A DNA stretch of 64,000 bases from Sipunculus nudus (lineage: Eukaryota; Annelida; Sipuncula; Golfingiida; Sipunculidae), in NCBI GenBank assembly GCA_026874595.1, contig CM049322.1, positions 47,215,840 to 47,279,839 of the forward strand, in the 5' to 3' direction. The translations under genes and the position numbers were made by a program. Below, in pieces: positions 9,503 through 20,589 of the stretch (positions are counted from its first letter, which is position 1; each line of letters opens with the position of its first letter). The notes under the pieces are model-generated. The model made no database searches, was not told the DNA's origin, and was given only the letters and a program-made list of their open reading frames with translations.

Positions 9503-12500
9503 TTAGAACGGAGTCTGTGGTATCTTTTTGATCCACTCGGCGATCTTTGGTTCGGCTTCCACTCTCGCTTTCAGACCTTTCAGCTTTGTTGCTTTGTCCC
9601 ATGGTACCTCCATCTCAAACATGCCGGGCCAGGTGATGAGATTAATGAAACTCAGATCCGCCCAGGTCAGCTGACAGAGTGAAACATAATATGACTCCTT
9701 TGAACTCTTGAAATTGCAGAAGAGTTGTTAAAACTTGTACCAATATTCTGAATGTGAGTCTTGTTAAAAGTTTCAAATTAAATGATAATATACATGTAAA
9801 CAGTCTTAAAATATACATACCCCATCCCCGACAAAGAATCCTGATCCATGTTTGTTCATGCAAAAGACCTTCTCCAAATTTGTTATCATGATGGGGAGTG
9901 TTTTACTCGTGAATTTCCTCTTAATTTCTGCCTGGGGAAGAGAAATTAAGTTTTATTATTTACCCCTTCAACTGTCTATTGGTCAGTTTGTATCCATGTG
10001 GTTTAATTTTATTACTTTTCTCGCTTGTCTTTGCATTGCCATTCCTTTACCCCGCCGTTTCTTTGTTCGGTTGCTGTAAATACTTATTTTCGACCTGTAT
10101 ACCTCTGTTTCCCTGTTGCATTATTGTTCGTTTGTAAACCGAATATCTTAAAAAAAACAAACATATGAATTTCAGTTGCGCTTTATTGCAAGCATGGTCA
10201 AGAGAGAGAGATGATAACGTTCGCATTTCCAAAACGTTTTTGGTTTTTATCCTACCTCTACCCCTCCAGAAAGCAGCTACTGACATTCAAGTATGGATGC
10301 GACACCTGCCAAATGACAGATTGATCCGGTTGAGTGTGGTTGTAATTATTTCATATACTCGCCATTTTGCCTTCTTCTTTGCACATGTATAAATCATGCA
10401 TCCGTTTCATGAAATCTTCCATTGTATCCGCAATCATATCTGCACGGGCCTCCTCCAGAGGGGTTTTACCCTCAAAACCTGAAAGCAATATGGAGTGTAA
10501 ATTTCACATTTGAAACAACTATCCTTTTGTTGTCTTAGTCGTCATGTAACTTTAACTCAATCGTGTCAATAGTGGAGACGAATAATAGTCATGACGTTGA
10601 ACTAAGTGTGTTTTAATCGATTGGTTTCAAAGGTTAAGAAGATTTCAGTCAAGCCCGCTTATTGTCATGTCGGTGGTGCATGCTTAACTTATGATAATAA
10701 CCAGGTTATGATATTATGCGGGCTTCAACATCGATGTCCTTTTGACTCATAGAAGAAGCGTTATGTCTCAAATGATATAACATAAATCGTCAATAAAAAG
10801 GAACCAGAAACGTGTATGAATATTTTTTTTGCCCGACGCCATGTCAATTTACGTTTATGCGCACCTTATTTCCTGTCTGATTTATGCCGCATGCCGCAAT
10901 AACTGACCAAAATCCGACTTGCCAAAAGAAAGAGACGTATCGTCCGGTTCAGGAGGTCAAATCTCTGGAAATATGCGGCACATTATAACGTTATGCGTAG
11001 GAAAACTATTTTACTTGATAATTCTTCCCGACTGTTGCGCCTTATTTTCCGGATATCTTATCAATAACTCAAACTTCCATGATCGTCTTTATGATAGGAC
11101 TGTTCGGGGAACAAGCTTCGTCAAGTCATTGTCAGCATTCTGAAATTTCGCGGCGATGTAGGTTTTAGACCGGGTATCTCCTCCAGTGCTCACAAAACGT
11201 CCAGCTTTTCGTGGACCCTAAAAGGAGATTTCCAGTCGTAAGCAACGTTAACAGCTCGTGCTTCATATTATCTCGACGAAACGTCATCGAGGTGTAAACT
11301 GCGGCCTTGCAAAGGCCAGGATGTATGACATGGGATCGCAAACATCGCCCTTGTTAACGCAATGATCTGGATTACCGTGGTATCTTAAGACGTTAATTAG
11401 CTAAGTAACGGGGAGTTACCCGCATGCATCACTACGCTTGCCTGCCGCAAACAGATGGGAGATTATTTCTGCATGTCAATTGATGATTCAGAAAAAGGAC
11501 ATAGATATTTTGTTTCCCTGGTGAAACATATTATGGAACAATATTAAAAAAAGGGAGTTCAATTAAAAATATGGCCTTATAATATCTTTAAAAATTTACC
11601 TAACAAATTTTAGTCTGCACATCAATGGCTACTTATGAAACTAATAGGGTGACCTAGAAAGCCAAAGGGATGTATAATTTCTTCAGTCACGAAGGCTATA
11701 TGAAATGATTCTTGCTAAGTTCAATGTGTTTCAACATTTAGAAAAGTATTTAAACCTCGAGGAATTGAACTGATTTCAGCGTGGAGCTTGCCCTTTCATG
11801 CAATAACCATTATACTAATGACAGGAATATATGTATAGCCGAGTAAAGACCCAAGATGTATCTTAAAATAAATCCTATGCAATACTTACCGAAAGATTTC
11901 GCAAAGTACCTGGACAAGGCACGACTTTGTGCGATAACAACGCCATCTACCTCCAACAGGGGCAATTGTCCGAAAGGAGTTTCTAAAAATAAAGGTACAA
12001 TTATAACTTAAAATTATGAATCTGTTGCCAGTTTTCCTTAACCAATTTAAACAAATGAAATCTAAAGGTGCCTTCGAAATATTAGCTTGTCATGTGGACT
12101 TTTACTAAAAAGCATATTGTTAGTACCGCTATTGTTTATTCGTAACAGATTTCCTACATTCTTTACAACGATACGTGAAGAAATACACGTCATACCTCTA
12201 ACACCGTCACGTGAATGAAGATGAAGGTAAACTGATGGTGCGGTTAGATTAACACTTTTTAAAATTTCGGTTATTTATGCTCTTGGCCAACAATAATTAG
12301 TTCTCTCGAGACAAGAGGGTCCCGGGAGGATTTTAGAATGGAGGGATCGCAATGGAGAGTGGTCACGGAGTTTGCGGCAAACCCCTATAGCAAAATAGAC
12401 GTGCAGTTTATTGTATGGTATCACAAGGCGATATCAGTTTCAACCAACACTTTACAGCCTTCCTAGTTGATTAAATGTACCTATTCCGATACCTGAGGTT

Positions 12501-13435
12501 CATATATAGAAATTTCTTAAACCTGTTACTTGAATAAGCCAGAAAACGCCATCCAAATGTCGCAGAGGTTAACCGTTTTGTTTATATTCATGTGAATCTT
12601 GACTGGACCGCCAATATAACCCAAACACGTTTAAAAAGGACATCTGGTGGCATGTGACCTTTAGTGGCCTTTATACTTCCGTACATATGTAGCCAGCCAC
12701 CTGAGGTTACATGGTTTTCTGTTTGTCAACATTGTTATTTGTATTTACAGTTTGTGGAAAAACCCGTTCATATATCTATCACAGATTTGTTACAGGGCTT
12801 TCTCTCGATAGGAATAGGTTTGAGTTCATTGATATATACGCAGTATATAGAGTAAGCCGAGAATCGTAAAAATTATATGAATAATTTCGATAAATATCTG
12901 GCTGGAAGATCTTGTACCAAGGTAAACTCGCAACAAGGTGATTGTTATGAAACCTGTGTATGTATTTTATTTTATCGAATACGGCTTTCTTTAAATAATA
13001 TTTAATTCAATATATTTGTTTAAATAAAACATAAATGCTACTTGTTTATTATCCTTGTATAGATTCTGAGGATTTGGTGCTGGTGAGCATGGCAGGGGGG
13101 ACCTGTTAATTATGTTTTAGTACTGGTACACATGGGCAACATTAGATTCCACAGGCAACATCAAGCTCAATGACACGTCCCCCCTTCTGGTCAATACTGT
13201 ACAGTTGTAAATTTGTTAACGCTCATATGTGATCGGATACTCCGGACAATTGTATGAATTGATGACAATATGAGAAGCGAGGAAGTACGGAAAAGCACTC
13301 ACTTTGTTTATATTCTTTCCATTCATTACTGTCCAGACGGACATCGTCGTATGACTGACCAGCCAGCGCAAACAGCATCCGGGCAGTCTCCGCTCGACCT
13401 TTGCCGTCGAAGTAAACAAGCTTGTAAGATGGCAT
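9503..13435 (-). CDS. Sigma-class glutathione S-transferase, unit 1 (five coding exons)
   Basis: Exons on the minus strand: 13303-13435, 11890-11982, 10363-10478, 9821-9931 and 9503-9670, joining in frame to 206 aa, the usual sigma GST length. The N-terminal thioredoxin-like domain starts [16 protein letters not shown] with the catalytic Tyr8, then EWKEYK, the cis-proline motif FGQLPLLEVDG and QSRALSRY for glutathione binding. The all-helical C-terminal domain ends LTWADLSFIN ... IPQTPF. The family conjugates glutathione to electrophiles or isomerises prostaglandin H2, as a cytosolic dimer. The acceptor 10 nt before the start and its TGAC leader are conserved in all units; an extra ATG directly precedes the chosen start. 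The exon 3 donor reads GC (GCGAGT) where GST-3 has GT. Other donors (GTGAGT, GTAAGT, GTATGT) are good. Identity is secure; substrate is unknown. Confidence 0.93.
10975..11460 (-). repeat. Dispersed repeat in GST-1 intron 2, inverted copy at 51970-52440
   Basis: The reverse complement matches 51970-52440 over about 450 bases with moderate divergence. Landmarks are AGTCCTATCATAAA, TGGCCTTTG..AAGGCCGC and CTACGCATAAC. It is absent from the corresponding GST-3 intron, so it moved after the units separated. No coding capacity or clear terminal repeats were seen; a non-autonomous element is likely. Confidence 0.6.
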
Positions 13436-13445
13436 CATGCTGTCA

Positions 13446-14616
13446 CTGATACACAAAACAATAAACACATTAAAATTTGTCTTTATACCCAATCCTAGCC
13501 GCCTTCAGCAAAGAAATTGACGTTTCAACGCCTACTTATATGTTTAGTTAAGTGGTATTATAGCAAGATACAATCGTATTCTCTGTAAAAGGAACGCTGA
13601 TACCATTGTTATGGGCATTGTGGTATCAGAACATTTCCGCCACATTGTCTCTTATTTTCGGCACAACTGCAACATGCGACAAGAAGTTCTTTTGACTTCA
13701 CTTATAGCACATCTGGGTCCCAGAAGACACTATCACTATACTGCTTACATCCGCCATGCCATTTACAGGGAGAACACGTATGCGGAAAATATGTGGGGCA
13801 TAGCAATATACTGTGCCTGTATTATTAAGGGATATACACGTATTAAAAATGTCTTGTGTCTTTTTTACTTTAAATGAACCAAATTTAAATAATTTGATAT
13901 ACCGGAGCCTATTATTTCTTCGTTTAAAAAAAATATAGTTCCTATGTGGCTTATAATCTCACTTAAATGCACATGTGATGTGGTGACTGAGGTGTACTAT
14001 CAGAATTATCTTACACTTTAGTCATTCTTTGTGGCTAGCCAAACCTTGCCCATTGTTACGTTATTGCCTTCAGCTTGCCAAAAACGTTTTGATAATACTG
14101 CATGGAATTTGAAGTATTGAAAATGTTCTCATTGACGTAACCCATTATTCTTCCTGGATGACGTCATGGCGTCTTGGAAACCTCAAGCGGTAAAGAGCGC
14201 TGCTGAAATGTAAGACAAATCCGTAGTCGCAATGGATGCAAGTACTTGTCCTCCTACGTGATGGAAGCCATTTTTTTTTATAAATCTGAAACTCAACTAA
14301 AACCTCATGTTCATATTAAATTATGAATAAATAAATAGTTTAAATAAATATTTCATAAATATAAATAAATAATTTGCTTGATACTCTTGTTTCATGGAGG
14401 TCAATAGAGTTTCATGGTCTTATTATAAGGGTGTGACTCATGCATTGTTAATATACAGTAAAACCTATTTAATAAGACCACCAGTCGGACTAGTCAAAAT
14501 TGGTCTTAATTCGCGGGTGGTCTGATTGGACATGTCGATTATAACAAAGTGAATGGTTTTGAATCACCAAAACGTGGTCTTAATAGACAGATGGTCTTTC
14601 AGACAGGTTCATATAC

Positions 14617-14712
<96 letters not shown>

Positions 14713-15418
14713 GCATCACGTTAATCTCATAAACATAATTGGATATTCGGGATAACAAGGTTAGAAATATTATAATCTTGTTTGTTATTTGTAAACACTT
14801 CACTGAAAACAAACTCATCATCCTGATGAATTAAAACTACTAAGAATGATGTTGCTCTCCGTGAGTAGTTTTCCATGGAAATCTTCTCAGTTACTTATCA
14901 ATGTGAGCAGTTTGCAACAACTAAGCTAACAACGAGGATTTTATGAGTAGATTAACAGGAATTCTTACTGAGACTCAGCACTTTCAAGGAGAAAACAATC
15001 TACTCACATTGAGCAGTTGAATACTCGACAGGGAATTAATGCCTGCTTATCGGTTTGCTTTTCGGTATATGAGCAGGATTGCGCAAACTAATAAACCTAC
15101 TAAACTCCTATACCTTTATAGAGTTAGATACTATAATACTCTAAGGGGGTGCTCTCTGTAAAGAGAATTGTATCAACACAAATAACAAAAATAACAATAA
15201 ACTTATCGAATAAATATTAAAAACAGAATATACTTAATCTCTGCAGATCAGAACATGCACAACATTTAGAACCTCTCACTGACAATGGTGATACCAGCCT
15301 TGTTTAGGGGTTTGCAGCACTTCGAAAGTCATTATCAACGTACAAATATATGGGTATCTGTATGTATGTATATACACACATATAGTCATAATCGTATGTG
15401 GGTCGCACAGACAATCAA
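13446..15418. other. 5' flank of GST-1
   Basis: About 14820-15370 aligns to 52800-53400 upstream of GST-4, so this is shared duplicated flank. A CRE palindrome TGACGTCA occurs at 14159-14166, and a GGATGACGTC context is also found near 51391 upstream of GST-4. At 14459 CAGTAAAACC begins a transposon-like terminus followed by GGTCTTAAT repeats, partly preserved near 52560. The untranslated leader exon seen for GST-3 and GST-4 was not found here: similarity ends at the microsatellite at 15419. Confidence 0.5.
14615..14713. repeat. Compound (TA)n(GA)n microsatellite
   Basis: AT alternation followed by about 58 bases of GA. A related AT-rich microsatellite lies at the equivalent place upstream of GST-4 (52612-52707), so the simple repeat predates duplication but has changed independently. 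Confidence 0.9.

Positions 15419-15492
<74 letters not shown>
15419..15492. repeat. (AT)n microsatellite
   Basis: About 72 bases of pure AT alternation. Similarity to the 5' flanks of GST-3 and GST-4 stops here. Confidence 0.95.
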
Positions 15493-15494
<2 letters not shown>

Positions 15495-15506
15495 AAAAGA
15501 GTTAAA

Positions 15507-15600
15507 CCTGACGAAGAAGCCTGTGCGCTTTAAAGGCTTGTGTGTTAATAAATATGTTAGTCTTAAAGGCGTCCCTCTTATTCTTTATTTACACACCCAT
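15507..15600 (+). repeat. Retroelement-tail-like segment between microsatellites
   Basis: The block CCTGACGAAGA ... CTTGTGTGTTAATAAA ... AAGGCGTC recurs at 51597-51680, also next to an AT microsatellite. Such a GACGAAG ... GTGTG hairpin-like block is seen at 3' ends of Penelope-like and other retroelements (inference). No coding sequence belongs to it. Confidence 0.4.
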
Positions 15601-15651
<51 letters not shown>

Positions 15652-15652
15652 C
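15601..15652. repeat. (CA)n(TA)n microsatellite
   Basis: CA repeats run directly into TA repeats. The apparent open frames across it on both strands are products of the repeat. Confidence 0.95.
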
Positions 15653-15789
15653 ATTTTTCCTCACTGCAATCGCACGCTTATCAGAAAATCCATTGGGAAC
15701 CTGAACTTGCACATCCTTTGCACCAGAATGTTTTGGCTCAGACAGGCAATGTAATGGTTGCAGACTTTCTGCATTATATTTAATATTCA

Positions 15790-18395
15790 AAAGTTAAACA
15801 TCAAGAAATATTTCAGGCAGTAACTACTAAGAAGATATTTTGTTAACTGCATGTGCTCAGATGACCAAACCAGTACAAGAAAAGAAATTATTTAGACTAC
15901 CAGCCTGGTGGGACACTCAGTGTGAAATCGTGAAAAAGAATAAATATTTAGCATTAAACAAATTCAAAAACTCTAAACAATCTATTATATCTGGAAGAAT
16001 TTGAAAATTAAAAAAAAAGTTCAAAAGAATCGGGAGCAAAAATTGTGAGAATATAAACACAAGTTACAATGTTCTTTAATTGATAAAATAAATGAGCCTG
16101 ATAAGTTTTGGAAAGAGGTAAAATCATTAACTAGAGTACAAAGGAAAATGTAAATATTAATCCAGAAGAATGGTATACTTATTTTGATGACCTCCTCAAT
16201 GATAAGGTAGAGATTAATTCATCATTGAAGAGGAATGTCAATAATTATTAAGAAATCCATGACCTAGATTGTGAAATATGTACTCAAAATTTCCCATCTG
16301 TTCTTAATTCTGCTATGTCTTAAAGTGAAATCTTGTGGTGTATTGAAAACACAAATGTAAATAAGGCACCTGGAACTGATGGGCTCATTATAGAGGTATT
16401 TAAATGTACTAAGAATATTATAATTCCTTATTCATCCATATTGTTTAATAAAATAATGGTAACAGGACATTATACGAAAAGGTGGACGGAAGCAATACTT
16501 CACCGTTTACATAAATCAGGAAATCATAATAAAGTTAATAACTATAGAGGAATTGCCTTATTAAATACTACAGGAAGGCTATTTACTAAAGTTTTCTGGT
16601 CAAGAATTACAAGATGCGCCATAGAAAACAATAAACTATATAAAATGTCAAGTTGGGTATAGTCAAGATTATTACTGCAGAATAAATTTTTACATTACAA
16701 GCACTAATCCAGAAATATTTATGCAAGACAAAAGGTAGAGTTAATAGTGTCTTTGTCGATTTGAGCAAAGCTTTTGATAGAATTTCACATCAGTTACTTT
16801 TATACAGATTACTTTAAATAGGGATCCATGGAAACATAATAATAAAGTCCATGTATGAAAAGAAAACTTGCTGTTACATGTTAAAAAACGGTTTAACAGA
16901 AGAATTTAAATGTATTAATGGTACAAGCCAAGGTTGCTTATTAAGCCCAATATTAATTATTTTATATCTTAATATATTCTTCGAAATGGTTCATGAAACA
17001 CAGCTTCCTGGTATTCAGATGTCATTACAACACAGATATAAATATTTTTGCCTTTGCAGATGACATTTGTCTTATTGGGGACTCGGTAGGGAGGCTCCAG
17101 AACTTATTAAACATTTTAGAAGACTTCTGCGAAAGATGGGGTATGCAAGTCAATACTGATAAAACAAAATCTATGATATTCAAGAGGGGTTGGATTGAAA
17201 AATAAATGAGAATTGGTATTTCAAGGGTTAAAAGCTTTTAAATGTTAATAGTTTATACATATTTAGGAGTTCCGTTCTCTTCGTCACTGAAATGGAACCA
17301 ATGTTTAAATATGCTCATGTTAAAAACAAGTAAAGGCTTAAATATTATGAAAAAGTGTGAAGCAAAATGTGGTAAAATGTTTTTATCTGTTGTTTCGACT
17401 TTTTTTGTAAAGTTATACTCCCATCACTTCTTTATGGTTCAGAAATCTAGGAACCCAAAAATAGAGTGCCTGCAATCAAATGTTTGTAAACAACTCTATG
17501 CTGTGAGTAAAAAAAAAAACAGTTAATACTGCTGCTATATTAGAATGTGGAAGATACCCCCTACACTGTATATATTTCAAAAGATGTATAAATTATTGGT
17601 TAAAAATTATCCCAATGGACAATTCTAGATATCATAGATTATGTTATAACACCCTCAAACAGTTTATGATATGGGAAGAAACACATGGGGTACAGATATA
17701 AAACTACTGTTAAACAGATATGGTTTTAGTTTTGTATGGTTTGAACAAAGTGTTGGTGACAGAAAAATGTTTATGAAGATGTATGTACATAGGGTCAAAG
17801 ACAATAGCCAGCAAGAAATGTTATCAGATGTAAAGCAAAGCTCAGTATATAAAGTGAAATTAAATCAGTAGTAGAACTAGAAAAATATTTATATAATATG
17901 GCATTTGTATATAGGCAGTTTCTATCAAAATTTAGATTAAGTGACCATTGTTATGAAATTGAAATTTGAAGAAGAAATAATGTACCCAAAGAAATGAGGG
18001 TCTGTAAAATCTGAAATCAAGATTAAGTTGAGAATGAGATCCATGATTTATATAATGCTCTAGATATGAAAATCTAAGAAATTATTTTTATCATCTTTAA
18101 AGTAAATTTTAAAAAAATACATATGGTTTAATAAAGCTATTAAAAATCCAGTTTTTTAATGTTCATTTGAATCTGGCGAAATATTTATTTCAGAGAAAAA
18201 ATAAAAAAAAACCCTCGCTGTGACAGATATTTATGATTATAAAATAACAAAACATCAGGAAACACAACCATGTATATATGTATGTATTATATGTATATAA
18301 GCATGTTATATGTTCATTGTTCGATTGCATTTATTTATTTATATTTGTACCATGGGCCATAAGGCCTTTTTCTAAAATAAAATTCTTCTTCTATA
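15790..18395 (+). pseudogene. Degenerate non-LTR retrotransposon (LINE) with reverse transcriptase
   Basis: A broken ORF2-like protein can be followed across several frames. It has a pre-RT region with PAWWDTQCE near 15900, then reverse transcriptase blocks NKAPGTDG (about 16357), YRGIALLN (about 16541), FVDLSKAFDR (about 16752), GTSQGCLLSP (about 16920) and the catalytic FAFADD (about 17047), then YLGVPF (about 17260). At least five stops or frameshifts interrupt it. The 3' end near 18350-18395 has GGGCCATAAGGCC followed by AATAAAATTCTTCTTC, a typical LINE tail. It separates the 5' flank of GST-1 from the 3' flank of GST-2. The endonuclease domain is absent, so the copy is 5'-truncated. Clade not assigned. 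Confidence 0.85.
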
Positions 18396-18409
18396 TATAT
18401 ACATATATA

Positions 18410-20589
18410 TTGAACCGAAAATGGACCGAACTATTTTGCTCGCAAATCATTCTAAATGGCTCCCGTGAACAACCAATCGACCTGAACGTAATTTGCCTAG
18501 AAAAGTGGCACATCGAGGATCTGAACATATTGAGGCGCATATTGGCATATATTATATGTCCATGAGAAGCATGGTATACTGAGCAACAACACTCGGTTAC
18601 ACGACAATACCGGTTTTAACCGTAAATGGTTATTGTAGTGGTGGAACTGGCGCATTCTTATGTTTTATTTCACATTTCATGACCTGTAAACGGGAATGGG
18701 GATATCAAAAGATGTCATGTTTGTTGAATATACTCATGGTGGTATGGTGAGCCCTATCCAAGAAAATGATTGTTATCCAGATTGTGGTAGACGCAATTTT
18801 CAAACGATAAAGCATCACATTAAAACGCTATCAACTAATTAACGCATTAATGGTGATGACTTATAAAGGGTTGGGGAACAATAAACAGAACTTACAACCT
18901 AGCGGCATAACGGCCCTCTGACATCACGACTAGATTACTGGCCTGCCAGAGTGCCTTAATATCTAGGTCTGAGGAACGCCTTATAAGACCACATGAGGAT
19001 GTAAATATTTAGGTTATTTCTGACACGGCCTCTTGGCCAACAGGTACACTGTCAATTGACATAATCCAGACTAATCCTTTGCATTTCGAGTGTTCTTTCT
19101 AACAACACCAAACATGAACGAGAAAAGTTCCGTTCTAACTTAGCATATTGGTAAATCTCTTCGCATGTTTGTTGAATTTCTGACCAAATGAATACAAGCA
19201 TGACTCGCACCCGTTTCTTGGTGCAGAAAACTGGTACGCGATACAGTAAATGACTCGTTACCATAGAGACGGGGTTTCAGTTTTGGTTGTGAGTTCTCAT
19301 GTATTCTGTTGCATTAATGCATTATTCGTAGCAGAATGTTAAATTATGTGCTGTTTACAACAATATGAATGCTACACGATGGAAGACCACTGGGATGCAT
19401 TATTTGATACTGCTATTATCACGATTCAAGTAGGATTACCAGCCAAATTATCGGTGCCTACTGTGTCGGGTTGTCATGGCTAGTTACTACCCAGAGACTT
19501 TGATATTTTCATATCTTAACGAAACCAATCAATATTGTCATTTATGGTTGTCAGTGATATCAAGTCGTCGTCTCTTAAGAATAAAGCATAATAAGATTAG
19601 AATTATAAATTTTAAAATAAAAAGCGACGTGTTGGACCACCGCAAAAGGCTGAGGCTTGGGACTACAAAATTTAACAAATAAATTAAGTTGTCCCACTAT
19701 ACGCTGTCTTGACCCACTATGCGCCGAAGAGATCTTAAATTGTACAACTATTCTTGAATGTTTGTCTTTTAAATATATTTTTAATGTATTTTTAATATCT
19801 TTCTCTGGGCATCCTTGTTTTCTATATTGATTGAAAAGTTTACTTATAAAATATAAGGTGACGGGTGACTCAATATTGCCAGTTAGACACATGAAGTAGA
19901 ATGTGAGAAAGTCGCCCCATATGACTTATTATTTCACTTATTATTAAAACAGAAAAAATAAGAACTGCTATGCCCAAATTTCCGAATGATCAAGGATGAC
20001 CCTGTTTACCTGGTTAATCCATCATATTTTCTACTCTTGGTTCAACAGTATGTGAGCCGCTAAAAAAACAAATAATATCAGGCTAAATATGGCCGCCAAA
20101 ACAATTTTCTTTTACAGACTATGGTAACAAAAAACATTTGGTAGTAGCGGGCGATTTATTTACCGGGTGCAAACAAATGGAATTTTTCAACTTCCCCAAA
20201 ATACAAATATGCGCTTTAGTCCTTCAAAGGGTGTATATTATCAATACTAAATTAGTTAACTTCTAATACCCCTAGGAATTCGTTTAGGAAGTTTGTGAAA
20301 TAGACCAGATTAGTAACATTACCAAGGATGTGGTCTTCGTTTGGAACAAAATATGATCCACGAAAATAGGAGCAGCGGATCAAACATATTTTTTTCTGCA
20401 TGGCCTAAAATATGGGATCTATAATAAGGCACAATTTTTAGGATATGATATGGAGAGGATTTTTTTTAACCTTTTTATTATTTTTCAATAAAACAATCTG
20501 ATGAACACAGAACCCCATGATATAACAACTGCTTTGCTTTACGAAATAGTTAAAAGCACAACATATCACAATAATATTTTATCAAAGTG
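18410..20589. repeat. 3' flank of GST-2, shared with the other GST units
   Basis: 18410-18790 aligns to 38365-38590, 8500-8900 and 31100-31500. 19555-19680 (GTCGTCGTCTCTTAAGA, CGCAAAAGGCTGAG) aligns to 38990-39110 next to GST-4. 19740-20030 aligns to the last 270 bases of the window. No gene was recognised within it. Confidence 0.7.

Noticed and set aside
9491-9682. Plus-strand frames opposite GST exons (also 23910-24095, 32066-32251 and 20501-20872)
   Set aside because: They are the reverse strand of exons 1 or 5 of the GST genes; the minus-strand reading has family motifs, splice sites and conservation.
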